In this document: piece by piece, positions 51,946-60,691 of the stretch
Numbering within the stretch: position 1 is the stretch's first letter
Layout: the number at the start of each line of letters is the position of its first letter
Assembly: GCA_017624085.1 (NCBI GenBank)
Contig: JAGANU010000012.1
Location: forward strand, 1 to 61,518
DNA: 61,518 bases
From: Coprococcus sp.
Lineage (GTDB): Bacteria > Bacillota_A > Clostridia > Lachnospirales > Lachnospiraceae
Direction: 5' to 3'
Translations under genes and position numbers: made by a program
Notes under the pieces: generated by a model
Database searches by the model: none
Told to the model about the DNA's origin: nothing
The model's input: only the letters and a program-made list of their open reading frames with translations

Positions 51946-53478
51946 ATGTATAGTAAAGTACTTAGTGGACTTACCCAGGGCGTTCGCGGAATGTTGATTT
52001 CTGTAGAGTGCGATGTCAGTGATGGTCTTCCCGGCATGAGTATGGTAGGATATTTGTCATCCTGTGTTAAGGAATCCGGTGAACGGGTAAGGTCTGCAAT
52101 CAGAAATTCAGGTTTTTCTCTGCCGGCAAGGAGGATAACAGTCAGCTTGTCCCCGGCAGACATCAGAAAGGAAGGCTCCGCCTTCGATCTGCCCATAGCA
52201 ATAGGTATTCTTGCATCAATGGGCATAATTCCCACAGACAATATAGAAGACATTCTCATTTTGGGAGAACTGTGTCTTGATGGCAGTGTAATGCCTGTAA
52301 ATGGTGTTCTACCCATAGTTCACCACGCCTATGAGCAGGGTATTTCAAGGTGCGTAGTTCCCAAGGAAAATGCCGGTGAGGCAGCTGTTATAGGGGGCAT
52401 GGACGTAATTGCCGTTGCATCTCTTTGTGAGCTGGTTGATTATCTTAATGATATTACAATAATAGAACCGGAATACATAGATGTTGATGAGATTTTTGAC
52501 AAGGCATACGATAGCTTGTCCTGTGATTTTTCAGATGTCCTTGGCCATGAAGCTCTAAAGAGAGGTGTGCTTATTGCTGCCGCGGGCATGCATAATATTC
52601 TTATGACAGGCCCGGCCGGGGCAGGAAAGTCAATGATAGCAAGGCGCATTCCGACTATTCTTCCGAGACTAAGCCTAAATGAGAGCATAGAGATAACAAA
52701 AATATACAGTGTAGCGGGAATGCTTGGGGAAGGTCAGCCACTTATCACTGAAAGACCATTCAGGGCGCCTCATCATACGATCTCTCTTCATGCCCTTTCA
52801 GGAGGCGGAGCCATGCCCCGGCCCGGCGAGATAAGCCTCGCTCATGGTGGTGTGCTGTTTCTTGATGAACTTCCGGAGTTTAACAGAAATGTGCTTGAGG
52901 TTATGAGGCAGCCCTTAGAGGATGGGGAGGTTGGCATATCCAGGCTTGGTGGAATATACAGATTTCCGGCCAGGTTTATGCTTGTGGCAGCCAGAAATCC
53001 ATGCCCGTGTGGACAGTACCCTGACATGAACAGATGCAGCTGCAGTTTGAAGCAGATACGAAGCTACAATGCCAGAATAAGCAAGCCACTTCTGGACAGA
53101 ATAGACATCAATGTTGAAGTGAGAAAGGTGTTGTATCAGGAGCTGTTTGGCGGGCAAAGGGGCTGCAGCTCTGCCGAGATGCGGGAACAGGTATTTGCCG
53201 CGCAAAATATACAAAGACAGAGATACAAGGATGAGGACATACTGTTTAATTCCCAGCTTGATACAAAACTGTGTGAGAAGTATGTGCCTCTTGGAAAGAA
53301 TGAAAAGGAATTTATGGAATATGTTTTTACAAAGCTGGACATGACTGCAAGGGGAAGCTTTCGGGTGATGAAGATAGCCAGGACTATTGCTGATCTTGAA
53401 GGCGCGTATGATGTAACAGACAGGCACTTGAAGGAAGCTGTATTTTATAGAAATACAGATGGACAGGGAGGTTTGTAG
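51946..53478 (+). CDS. comM: ComM/YifB family AAA+ ATPase (Mg-chelatase-like)
   Basis: 510 residues. A LonC-like N-terminal domain (SVECDVSDGLPGMSMVGYLSSCVKESGERVRSAI) precedes a Mg-chelatase-type AAA+ core with Walker A GPAGAGKSMIARRIP, Walker B VLFLDELPEFNR and sensor NPCPCGQYPD, and a C-terminal helical domain. ComM is a branch-migration helicase that helps integrate incoming DNA in natural transformation. ATG 51946 follows AAAGGAG (51931-51937). It is one base from dprA, the usual Firmicute pairing. Confidence 0.92.
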   Translation: MYSKVLSGLTQGVRGMLISVECDVSDGLPGMSMVGYLSSCVKESGERVRSAIRNSGFSLPARRITVSLSPADIRKEGSAFDLPIAIGILASMGIIPTDNIEDILILGELCLDGSVMPVNGVLPIVHHAYEQGISRCVVPKENAGEAAVIGGMDVIAVASLCELVDYLNDITIIEPEYIDVDEIFDKAYDSLSCDFSDVLGHEALKRGVLIAAAGMHNILMTGPAGAGKSMIARRIPTILPRLSLNESIEITKIYSVAGMLGEGQPLITERPFRAPHHTISLHALSGGGAMPRPGEISLAHGGVLFLDELPEFNRNVLEVMRQPLEDGEVGISRLGGIYRFPARFMLVAARNPCPCGQYPDMNRCSCSLKQIRSYNARISKPLLDRIDINVEVRKVLYQELFGGQRGCSSAEMREQVFAAQNIQRQRYKDEDILFNSQLDTKLCEKYVPLGKNEKEFMEYVFTKLDMTARGSFRVMKIARTIADLEGAYDVTDRHLKEAVFYRNTDGQGGL

Positions 53479-53479
53479 T

Positions 53480-54604
53480 ATGGAGGACAAATACCTGTAC
53501 CTTTGGTTTGGAATGATTGGGAATATGGTACATACATCAAAGATGAAGGTGGTAGTTCGCTATGGAGGCATAGATGCACTATGGAACGCTTCGGAGGATG
53601 TGCTGCGAGATGAGCTTACTGAAGCTGCAGCCAGGAATATCCTGGAAAATCGAAATATAGACGCAGTAAAACGTTACGAAGAACTGTTGGAGAAAAAAGG
53701 AATAACATATATATATCAGGGGCATGAACTTTATCCTCAAAATTTATACAATATTCCGGATCCACCCGTGCTTTTGTTTGCTGCCGGAGACACAAATATT
53801 CTTGCAAATGAAGGAAAAAGCATTGCCGTGGTTGGCGCAAGAAAAGCATCTGTGTATGGAAGAACGATGGCTGATAAATTATCCGGGGAGCTTGCGTCAC
53901 AGGGGGTTGTCATCATAAGCGGAATGGCGGCTGGGATAGATGGAGCTGCCCATAGAGCCGCCATTAGAGGTGGTGGAAAGACAATCGCAGTTTTAGGCTC
54001 AGGAATAGACGTGCTTTATCCGAGGGAAAACTATGATATATATCATGAACTTCTATGTGGAGCTGGTGTTGCAATATCCGAGTATGGTCTTGGTATTAAG
54101 CCGGAGCCCTTCAGGTTTCCCTACAGAAACAGAATAATCAGCGGAATGGCTGATGGAGTTCTTGTCGTTGAGGCAAGAGAAAAAAGCGGCTCACTGATAA
54201 CTGCCGATCAGGCGCTAGAGCAAGGGAGAGATGTATATGTTGTTCCGGGAAGGGCAACAGATGAGGCAAGTAAGGGCTGTAATAATCTTATAAAAAATGG
54301 AGCCTTTTGCGTTACAGACAGCAGTGATATATTGGAAAATCTTGGAATACAATGTACAGACGGCGGACTATATTCAGGACATACAAAGGACAGAAAAAAT
54401 GCCGATGTTTGTACTTTTACAAAAAAATCTCTTGCACCTGCTGAGAAAAAAGTGTATAGTTGTGTACGTTTGGAATCCCGACATATTGATGATATATGTT
54501 TTGATTCGGGAATCCCTGTATCTGAAGTTGCTCAGATATTATGCGATCTTGAGCGAAAGAAGATGGTAAAGCAGATAGTGAGGAACTATTATGTAAGGGT
54601 CTGA
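53480..54604 (+). CDS. dprA: DNA processing protein DprA (Smf)
   Basis: 374 residues. Rossmann-fold core with SIAVVGARKASVYGRTMADKLSGELASQGVVIISGMAAGIDGAAHRAAIRGGGKTIAVLGSGIDVLYPREN, PYRNRIISGMADGVLVVEA and SLITADQALEQGRDVYVVPG; a C-terminal winged helix follows (RLESRHIDDICFDSGIPVSEVAQIL). DprA loads RecA on incoming single-stranded DNA. ATG 53480 has GGGAGG (53466-53471) eight bases upstream. With comM it suggests DNA uptake capacity, but no com pilus genes are in the window. Confidence 0.95.
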   Translation: MEDKYLYLWFGMIGNMVHTSKMKVVVRYGGIDALWNASEDVLRDELTEAAARNILENRNIDAVKRYEELLEKKGITYIYQGHELYPQNLYNIPDPPVLLFAAGDTNILANEGKSIAVVGARKASVYGRTMADKLSGELASQGVVIISGMAAGIDGAAHRAAIRGGGKTIAVLGSGIDVLYPRENYDIYHELLCGAGVAISEYGLGIKPEPFRFPYRNRIISGMADGVLVVEAREKSGSLITADQALEQGRDVYVVPGRATDEASKGCNNLIKNGAFCVTDSSDILENLGIQCTDGGLYSGHTKDRKNADVCTFTKKSLAPAEKKVYSCVRLESRHIDDICFDSGIPVSEVAQILCDLERKKMVKQIVRNYYVRV

Positions 54605-54636
54605 ATTCGCATATAATATAGAAAGGATAGTATACC

Positions 54637-56709
54637 ATGGCAAAGAATCTTGTTATTGTAGAGTCTCCGGCTAAAGCTAAGACCATAAAAAAGTTTTTGG
54701 GGTCAAACTATGAAGTGATTGCTTCAAATGGTCATGTGAGAGACCTGCCAAAGAGTCAGATGGGAATTGATGTTGATAATGATTTTGAGCCAAAGTACAT
54801 CACTATAAGGGGTAAGGGTGAGCTTCTTGCTGCACTTAGAAAGGCTGTGAAGAAGGCTGATAAGATATATCTTGCAACGGACCCGGACCGTGAGGGAGAG
54901 GCTATTTCATATCATCTTGTGAAGGCGTTAAAGCTTGAGGATAAGGATTATAAGCGTATTACCTTTAATGAAATTACAAAAAATGCAGTTAAGAACTCAA
55001 TTAAGCAGGCTAGAGATATCGACATGAATCTGGTTGATGCCCAGCAGGCGAGAAGGGTTCTTGACAGACTCGTTGGCTATAAGATAAGCCCCGTGCTCTG
55101 GGCAAAGATAAAGAGAGGCTTAAGCGCAGGAAGAGTACAGTCTGTTGCTCTTAAGCTTGTGTGTGACAGAGAGAAGGAGATAAATGATTTTATCCCTTCA
55201 GAGTATTGGACTCTTGAGGCGAATCTTATGACAGGAAAGCTTAAGAGACCTATTACCTTTAAGTTTACAGGTGATGGAAGCAGTAAGGAAGAAATCCAAG
55301 GCAAGGATGCACTACTTGAAATCACAAAGGCACTTGAAGGCGGAGAGTACGTTGTGAAGTCAATAAGGGAGAGTGAGAGAAACAAAAAGGCACCACTCCC
55401 ATTTACTACAAGTACCCTTCAGCAGGAGGCTTCCTCCAAGCTTAACTTTGCTACATCAAAGACTATGAGAATAGCACAGCAGCTCTACGAAGGTGTGGAC
55501 ATTAAGGGCCGTGGCACAATAGGTCTTATAACCTATCTTAGAACAGATTCAACAAGAATCTCTGAGGAAGCGGTAAATGCAGCTGATAAGTATATTGCTG
55601 AAAACTTTGGAACGGAGTATATTGGAGATTCAAATGGAAGAATGAAGACTGATAAGAAGATTCAGGATGCTCATGAAGCAATCAGACCAACAGACGTTAC
55701 CTTGTCGCCGGTTATGGTAAAGGATCAGCTTACGAGAGATCAGTTCAGATTGTATCAGCTCATATACTCAAGATTTCTTGCCAGCCAGATGGCAGGTGCA
55801 GTTTATTCAGTGAAGAATGTAAAGGTAAGCTGCAACAACGCGGTATTTCAGACATCAGCCTCCAAGATAGCATTTGATGGCTACCTTGCTGTGTACAATC
55901 TTGACAATGACCATGGTGATACCGTTTTTGGAATAAATAACCTGAGTGAGGGAGATGTGCTTACACTTGACAGTCTTTCTGAGAAACAGCATTTTACACA
56001 GCCTCCTGCAAGATATACAGAGGCTCTCCTTGTAAAGACTCTTGAGGAGCTGGGAATTGGAAGACCAAGCACCTATGCCCCTACAATATCAACTATTATT
56101 GCCAGAAGATATATTACAAAGGAGCAGAAGAAGCTGTATGTCACAGCCTTGGGAGAAGCTGTTAACCAGAGTATGGAACAGGCATTTTCCGTGATTATTG
56201 ATGTCAACTTTACAGCAAACATGGAATCACTTCTTGATAAGATAGGAGAGGGAGCGGTAGACTGGAAGGTGGTTGTAAGAAACTTCTATCCGGATCTTGA
56301 TGAAGCTGTAAAAAAGGCCGAGGCTGAGCTTGAGTCGATAAAGATTGAGGATGAGGTGTCTGATGAGCTGTGCGATGTGTGTGGACGAAACATGGTAATC
56401 AAGTATGGACCTCATGGCAAATTCCTTGCATGTCCGGGATTCCCGGAATGTAGATGTACAAAGCCTTTCTTCGAAAAGATCAATGTGAATTGTCCTAAGT
56501 GCGGCGGAGATGTGGTGATAAAAGCCACCAAAAAAGGCAGAAGATACTATGGTTGTATCAATGCACCTGAGTGTGACTTTATGTCCTGGGCAAAGCCAGG
56601 CAATGAGAAGTGTCCATCCTGTGGCGAGTATATGATCGTAAAGGGAAACAAGCTTGTGTGCTCAAGTCCTGAATGCGGATATACCTGCAACAAAACGAAT
56701 AATGAATAG
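54637..56709 (+). CDS. topA: DNA topoisomerase I
   Basis: 690 residues. N-terminal Toprim domain (NLVIVESPAKAKTIKKFLG, LATDPDREGEAISYHL), catalytic Tyr in TYLRTDSTRISEEAV, and three C-terminal zinc ribbons (CDVCG...CPGFPEC, CPKCGGD...CINAPEC, CPSCGEY...CSSPEC). It relaxes negative supercoils. It lies 32 bases after dprA, as in Bacillus and most Clostridia, and ends at a good terminator. The usual next genes (trmFO, xerC, hslVU) of Bacillus are absent here. Confidence 0.97.
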   Translation: MAKNLVIVESPAKAKTIKKFLGSNYEVIASNGHVRDLPKSQMGIDVDNDFEPKYITIRGKGELLAALRKAVKKADKIYLATDPDREGEAISYHLVKALKLEDKDYKRITFNEITKNAVKNSIKQARDIDMNLVDAQQARRVLDRLVGYKISPVLWAKIKRGLSAGRVQSVALKLVCDREKEINDFIPSEYWTLEANLMTGKLKRPITFKFTGDGSSKEEIQGKDALLEITKALEGGEYVVKSIRESERNKKAPLPFTTSTLQQEASSKLNFATSKTMRIAQQLYEGVDIKGRGTIGLITYLRTDSTRISEEAVNAADKYIAENFGTEYIGDSNGRMKTDKKIQDAHEAIRPTDVTLSPVMVKDQLTRDQFRLYQLIYSRFLASQMAGAVYSVKNVKVSCNNAVFQTSASKIAFDGYLAVYNLDNDHGDTVFGINNLSEGDVLTLDSLSEKQHFTQPPARYTEALLVKTLEELGIGRPSTYAPTISTIIARRYITKEQKKLYVTALGEAVNQSMEQAFSVIIDVNFTANMESLLDKIGEGAVDWKVVVRNFYPDLDEAVKKAEAELESIKIEDEVSDELCDVCGRNMVIKYGPHGKFLACPGFPECRCTKPFFEKINVNCPKCGGDVVIKATKKGRRYYGCINAPECDFMSWAKPGNEKCPSCGEYMIVKGNKLVCSSPECGYTCNKTNNE

Positions 56710-56726
56710 CATGTTGATATAAAAAT

Positions 56727-56784
56727 GGCTATGAGCATGTCGGTTATGTATAAGATTTACCGATAGAATTGCTCATAGCCTTTT
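56727..56784 (+). terminator. Intrinsic terminator after topA
   Basis: An 11-bp stem GGCTATGAGCA (56727-56737) / TGCTCATAGCC (56770-56780), followed by TTTT and, two bases on, TTTT again. A small inner hairpin (CGGT/ACCG) fills the loop. Confidence 0.85.
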
Positions 56785-56853
56785 GCTTTTGCCCAGTTGA
56801 TGAAATGGATTCTGTCTTATTGGTCAGGAAATCCAATGCTTATGTTTTTTTGT

Positions 56854-56908
56854 ACAATTTCATATAATTCAAACAATTTTATATAATTCAAACAATTGTA
56901 TGACAATT
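56854..56908. repeat. Phased ACAATT repeats upstream of codY
   Basis: ACAATT occurs at 56854, 56873 and 56892, exactly 19 bases apart, and once more at 56903. The 17-mer ATATAATTCAAACAATT is present twice (56862-56878 and 56881-56897). They lie about 140 bases upstream of the codY promoter in a very AT-rich, gene-free stretch. They could be an activator or repressor array; they do not match the CodY box. Confidence 0.65.
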
Positions 56909-57045
56909 AAAAAATTTACTTCTGGTTGTCATAATACGATAATTGTAAATAAAAAATAAATACTACGATATAATTTGTCCTAAAACCATTGAAAATCAAG
57001 GGTTACAGCATTTGCAATATTATGTCTACTTTACATAAAAAATAG

Positions 57046-57074
57046 TTGTTATATGTAGATAATTGTGGTAAAAT
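57046..57074 (+). promoter_or_regulatory. codY promoter (extended -10)
   Basis: TTGTTA (57046-57051), 17 bases, TAAAAT (57069-57074), preceded by TGG (extended -10). A transcript would start near 57081, 60 bases before the start codon. Confidence 0.7.
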
Positions 57075-57140
57075 CTCAAATAGTCATAAAATTTCGTGCA
57101 AAAGATACTTTTTATTACATTATTTCCGGGAGGATGGGGT

Positions 57141-57905
57141 ATGAGTGTACAATTGTTGGATAAAACCCGAAAGATCAACAAGTTATTACACAATAATAAC
57201 TCACATAAGGTTGTTTTCAACGACATATGCGATGTGTTGAGCGATATTCTGGCATCCAATGTTATGGTAATAAGCAAGAAGGGAAAGATACTTGGGCTTA
57301 AAAACAGAGAAGATATACCGGAGATTCATGAGCTTATTGAGGGAAAGGTCGGGCGGCTTATCGATCCGCTTCTTAATGAGAGACTTCTTTTGGTGCTTTC
57401 CACAAAGGAGAATGCCAATCTCGTGACACTGGGCTTTGATGGTGAGGATATTGATAAATATCATGGACTTCTCCTTCCCATAGACATAGCAGGAGAAAGA
57501 CTTGGAACGCTGTTCCTGTACAAGCTGTCATCAGAGTATGATATTGATGATATTATACTGGGAGAGTACGGAACTACAGTTGTAGGTCTTGAGATGATGA
57601 GGGCACTCAATGAGGAGAATGCGGAGGAAAACCGAAAGATTGCCATCGTAAGGTCCGCCATCGGAACCTTATCCTTTTCCGAGCTGCAGGCAATAAAGCA
57701 TATTTTCTCAGAGCTTGATGGTGAGGAGGGAATTCTTGTGGCAAGCAAGGTTGCAGACAGAGTCGGAATTACAAGATCTGTTATTGTAAATGCACTAAGA
57801 AAATTTGAAAGTGCAGGTGTGATAGAAGCCCGTTCATCAGGAATGAAGGGGACATACATAAAGGTACTTAACGATGTGGTATTCGATGAGCTTTTGAATG
57901 CCTGA
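57141..57905 (+). CDS. codY: GTP-sensing transcriptional pleiotropic repressor CodY
   Basis: 254 residues. N-terminal GAF domain that binds branched-chain amino acids (LLDKTRKINKLL, DVLSDILASNVMVISKKGKILG, LLPIDIAGERLGTLFLYK) and the conserved C-terminal winged helix ASKVADRVGITRSVIVNALRKFESAGVIEARSSGMKGTYIKVLN. With GTP and isoleucine/valine/leucine, CodY represses amino-acid synthesis and stationary-phase genes. The ilv and leu genes of this window are natural targets. ATG 57141 follows GGGAGG (57128-57133); the open frame extends upstream to 57096. In Bacillus codY is followed by flgB; here only 24 bases separate it from a SwrB-like gene. Confidence 0.97.
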   Translation: MSVQLLDKTRKINKLLHNNNSHKVVFNDICDVLSDILASNVMVISKKGKILGLKNREDIPEIHELIEGKVGRLIDPLLNERLLLVLSTKENANLVTLGFDGEDIDKYHGLLLPIDIAGERLGTLFLYKLSSEYDIDDIILGEYGTTVVGLEMMRALNEENAEENRKIAIVRSAIGTLSFSELQAIKHIFSELDGEEGILVASKVADRVGITRSVIVNALRKFESAGVIEARSSGMKGTYIKVLNDVVFDELLNA

Positions 57906-57929
57906 CATTACATAAAAAGGAGACAGAAC

Positions 57930-59003
57930 ATGATACCAGCAATAGTAACATTAGCAGTAGGCATTATTATAGTGATTGTAAGCTTCTTCATGACGGATGG
58001 AAATAAGAATGAGTCAGAGACAGGAGCAGAAGGGAAAATGGAGGATGTTAAGCAGCAGCTTGACATATACTGTGACAGCCTTGTTGCAGCAAAAAAGGAT
58101 GAGCTTAAAAAGCAGGGTGATGAAGTTATCCTCGACATGCAAAAAAGCTTTGATGAGGCGAAGAACCAGTCAAGGACAGATATGGATAAGATCATATCAG
58201 ACTCCAAAAATGAGATAGACAGATACAGGGATGATGCAAAGAAGGACATCGACGGTATGCATGTAAGTGCAGAGCAGAAGATTGGCAGCATACTAAAGGC
58301 ATATGAGGCAAGCATCGAGGTTGCAAAGAAGAAGATGGAGGCTGAGCTTTCGGCATGTGAGAGTCAGCTTTCAGAAAAAGCAAAGAAGCAGATGATTGAA
58401 TATATCAATAAAAGTCTTGCTGAGGCCTATGAGGCATACAATCCTGATGATAAAACACCAAAGGAGCCTGTTTCCTATGATGAGTCCCAGGATGAGATAA
58501 AGGTGTATGATGCGCCGGATGAGGATGTGGCTACAGCTGTGGACAATGAGGAAGCGGTAGCTTTGGATAAGAACAGTCCCGGGGATGAAGCATATGAAGA
58601 GGATGATACACCTACAGAGGTCCTTACAGCTCCAGGTGTTATAAGTGAGCCAAATGAAGAGAATGGAGCAGAAAGTGGGAATGCCTCTCTTTCTGACAAC
58701 AGTGCATTTACTGTAGTTGAAGCATATGACCCGGAAAAAGCAGCGGAAAAGCTCGGGGATGGAGCCGTGACGCTTGATGCTCCCAAAAAGAATTTAGGCA
58801 AACCAAAAAAGAAAAAGAAGAAAAAAGCGCCAAACAGACCAGCTGACATTTGGGATGAAGGCGTTGACACAGAGTCAAGAGTTGCAGAGCTTCATAAAAA
58901 GGGACTCAGCATTATGGAGATTGCGAACAAGCTTGGAATTGGTGTGGGAGAGGCAAAGGTTATGATAGATAACCTTGCGGATCAGGAAAACAGTGAACAG
59001 TAA
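57930..59003 (+). CDS. Membrane-anchored coiled-coil protein, DUF6115/SwrB-like
   Basis: 357 residues. One N-terminal membrane helix (residues 2-21), a coiled coil of Lys/Glu/Asp-rich heptads to about 165, a long acidic low-complexity stretch, a lysine cluster (KPKKKKKKKAPNRP) and a C-terminal helix-turn-helix-like segment RVAELHKKGLSIMEIANKLGIGVGEAKVMIDNL. The anchor-coil-HTH layout is that of SwrB and DUF6115 proteins, encoded at the end of the flagellar operon just before rpsB in Bacillus. SwrB promotes assembly of the flagellar export gate. No flagellar genes are next to it here. Coupled to codY by 24 bases. Confidence 0.65.
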   Translation: MIPAIVTLAVGIIIVIVSFFMTDGNKNESETGAEGKMEDVKQQLDIYCDSLVAAKKDELKKQGDEVILDMQKSFDEAKNQSRTDMDKIISDSKNEIDRYRDDAKKDIDGMHVSAEQKIGSILKAYEASIEVAKKKMEAELSACESQLSEKAKKQMIEYINKSLAEAYEAYNPDDKTPKEPVSYDESQDEIKVYDAPDEDVATAVDNEEAVALDKNSPGDEAYEEDDTPTEVLTAPGVISEPNEENGAESGNASLSDNSAFTVVEAYDPEKAAEKLGDGAVTLDAPKKNLGKPKKKKKKKAPNRPADIWDEGVDTESRVAELHKKGLSIMEIANKLGIGVGEAKVMIDNLADQENSEQ

Positions 59004-59020
59004 TCAGACAGGAGGCAGAA

Positions 59021-59854
59021 ATGTATAAAAAAAGTTTTTTCAGGGGCCTTGGTTTAGGACTGGTTATTGGAGCACTTACAATGACAGTTGCCTATAACGC
59101 AGGCGGTGCAGGTAAAAGAACTACAGATAAAAGCAACAGCCTTGAAATAACAAGCCAGGCTGATGCAGGGGAGGACGCAGGTGATAATGCAGACAAAGCA
59201 TCTGCAGATTCAGATAAGGAGTTATCAGAGGAACAGGAGTCAAAGGAAGAAGCTGATAAAAAAGCAGACAAGGTGAAAAAGGAGGACGAGCTGAAGGCGG
59301 CAGCCCAGGACGGCAGGGAAAATGCTGACAAGGATAAGGCTGATAAGTCTGAGACTGAAAATGACATATCAGAAACAGACAAGACCGGGGACGATAAGTC
59401 AGATAAAACGTCTCAGGACAATGAGGCTTCAACAGAGTCTGCTACCGGCGGGAATGAGGGACTGTCTGATAACACAGAGAGAGTTCCGTCGGCATCGGAT
59501 AATGGATATACTGAGGATAAGAATAGTGGCGGTGACAGTACGGTGACTGAGGGTGAGGACAGCACAGATGCTTCTTCCGGGCAGGAAGAAAAAAAGCCGG
59601 AAAGCAGCCCACAGCCGGAAAAGTCAGGTTATGTAAAGTATGATAATGGGGGAGGAGAGATTACCATTGTAAAGGGTATGACAGCTTATGAGATATGTGA
59701 GCTTCTTGAGAAGATTGGACTTAGAGATGCAGATGAGTATTATGACTGGCTGCTTCGCTCCGGTTATTCAAAAAGCTTAGTCGCAGGCACATACACATTT
59801 ACAGGAAATGAGAGCAATGGAGGAATTGTCTGGATACTTCTGGGCAATCAATAA
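59021..59854 (+). CDS. Surface protein with MltG N-domain-like C-terminus
   Basis: 277 residues. A single N-terminal membrane anchor (about 6-27), then some 180 residues of low-complexity Asp/Glu/Lys/Ser/Thr sequence, then a compact 70-residue domain GEITIVKGMTAYEICELLEKIGLRDADEYYDWLLRSGYSKSLVAGTYTFTG. The last part resembles the LysM-like N-terminal domain of the endolytic transglycosylase MltG (YceG), but the catalytic domain is missing. It probably binds peptidoglycan or a septal partner. AGGAGG lies before ATG 59021, 17 bases after the previous gene. Function unknown. Confidence 0.65.
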   Translation: MYKKSFFRGLGLGLVIGALTMTVAYNAGGAGKRTTDKSNSLEITSQADAGEDAGDNADKASADSDKELSEEQESKEEADKKADKVKKEDELKAAAQDGRENADKDKADKSETENDISETDKTGDDKSDKTSQDNEASTESATGGNEGLSDNTERVPSASDNGYTEDKNSGGDSTVTEGEDSTDASSGQEEKKPESSPQPEKSGYVKYDNGGGEITIVKGMTAYEICELLEKIGLRDADEYYDWLLRSGYSKSLVAGTYTFTGNESNGGIVWILLGNQ

Positions 59855-59869
59855 AAAACAAAGGGAGAT

Positions 59870-60475
59870 ATGACCTATCAGAACTATGGACAGCAGCCCT
59901 CACAGGGCTACATGCAGTCCGGCATGCAGGGCTATGACCAGACGGCAGGACAGGGCTATGGCATGCAAGGCTATGGACAGCAGATGGGACAGTCGCCTGC
60001 GCCTATGGGGGGACCTTCTTATGCAGGTGCATCAGGAAAAAGTGTAGGGACAAAATCAAACTTTATTCCGGGACTTGTAGGCGCATTTCTCGGTTCTCTC
60101 ATCGGTGTTGCTTTGTGGGTAGGAATATATCATCTCGGCTACATCGCAGGAATAGCCGGTGCTGTTATGATAGTATGCTCTTTTGCCGGTTATGAGAAGC
60201 TTGGAAAGGGACTGGACGTAAAGGGTATTATTACCTGTGTTGTAATGTCGATTCTTATGCTTTATGTAGCAGGAAGAATATCCGTAAGTCTTGAGCTTTA
60301 TCTTGAACTGAAGGATTACCTTGGCGGAACATTCTTTGATTATTACAGAGGAATGTTTGACCTTTTGGCGAGCGTTGATGAGGTAGGCTCGTTCTGGGGA
60401 GATCTTGGCATGGGATATTTACTTTTTGTTATTGTCAGCGTTTCATACGTTGTTAGAGCTCTCAAGTCAAAATAG
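59870..60475 (+). CDS. Small membrane protein with Gln/Gly/Tyr-rich N-terminus
   Basis: 201 residues, not recognised. The first 50 residues are a Q-G-Y-M-rich low-complexity region with repeated GYGMQGYGQQ-like units and are probably disordered. Four hydrophobic segments follow from about residue 66 (FIPGLVGAFLGSLIGVALWVGIYHLGYIAGIAGAVMIVCSFAGYEKLGKG). The ribosome site AAGGGAG is only two bases from ATG 59870, closer than usual, so the true start may be further in. It is the last gene before the terminator preceding rpsB. Confidence 0.65.
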   Translation: MTYQNYGQQPSQGYMQSGMQGYDQTAGQGYGMQGYGQQMGQSPAPMGGPSYAGASGKSVGTKSNFIPGLVGAFLGSLIGVALWVGIYHLGYIAGIAGAVMIVCSFAGYEKLGKGLDVKGIITCVVMSILMLYVAGRISVSLELYLELKDYLGGTFFDYYRGMFDLLASVDEVGSFWGDLGMGYLLFVIVSVSYVVRALKSK

Positions 60476-60530
60476 AAAATGTATTTCTCAGGGAATTGAT
60501 GAAATACATCAAAAAAATGAGAAAAATAGT

Positions 60531-60561
60531 AAAAAAAAGTGCTTGAATGCACTTTTTTTTT
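60531..60561 (+). terminator. Intrinsic terminator overlapping the rpsB promoter
   Basis: An A-run and GTGC (60534-60542) pair with GCACTTTTT (60549-60557), running on as T to 60561. The loop TTGAAT is at the same time the -35 box of the next promoter. A second hairpin, TGTATTTC/GAAATACA, lies at 60480-60508. Confidence 0.85.
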
Positions 60562-60571
60562 ATGCTACAAT
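60543..60571 (+). promoter_or_regulatory. rpsB promoter
   Basis: TTGAAT (60543-60548), 17 bases, TACAAT (60566-60571) with TGC in front (extended -10). It is one of the best promoter matches in the window, as expected for a ribosomal protein gene. Confidence 0.8.
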
Positions 60572-60577
60572 GTCGAG

Positions 60578-60676
60578 TGCGTGAGTGCGCAGACAAATAT
60601 ACATGCTGGTTGATAGTTGGCGTGGTGCCTTAAGCTCGGGTGGTCCAAAGAGTTGATACCGGCAGAAGAATGAACC
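60578..60676 (+). promoter_or_regulatory. Structured leader of rpsB, candidate S2 autoregulatory RNA
   Basis: About 110 bases separate the predicted transcription start from the start codon. TGCTGGT (60604-60610) can pair with ACCGGCA (60658-60664), enclosing smaller stems such as GGC-GTGGT-GCC (60619-60629). Ribosomal protein S2 controls its own mRNA in several bacteria through leader structures. That this one does so is inferred from position and folding only. Confidence 0.45.
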
Positions 60677-60691
60677 ATGGAGGTAGAAAAA

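Noticed and set aside
51788..51997. Small plus-strand frame between the ABC permease and comM
   Set aside because: It crosses the comM promoter and the comM start, lacks a ribosome site and resembles no protein.
56854..56908. CRISPR-like array upstream of codY
   Set aside because: The repeats are only 6-17 bases with almost no spacer and no cas genes are present; more like operators.
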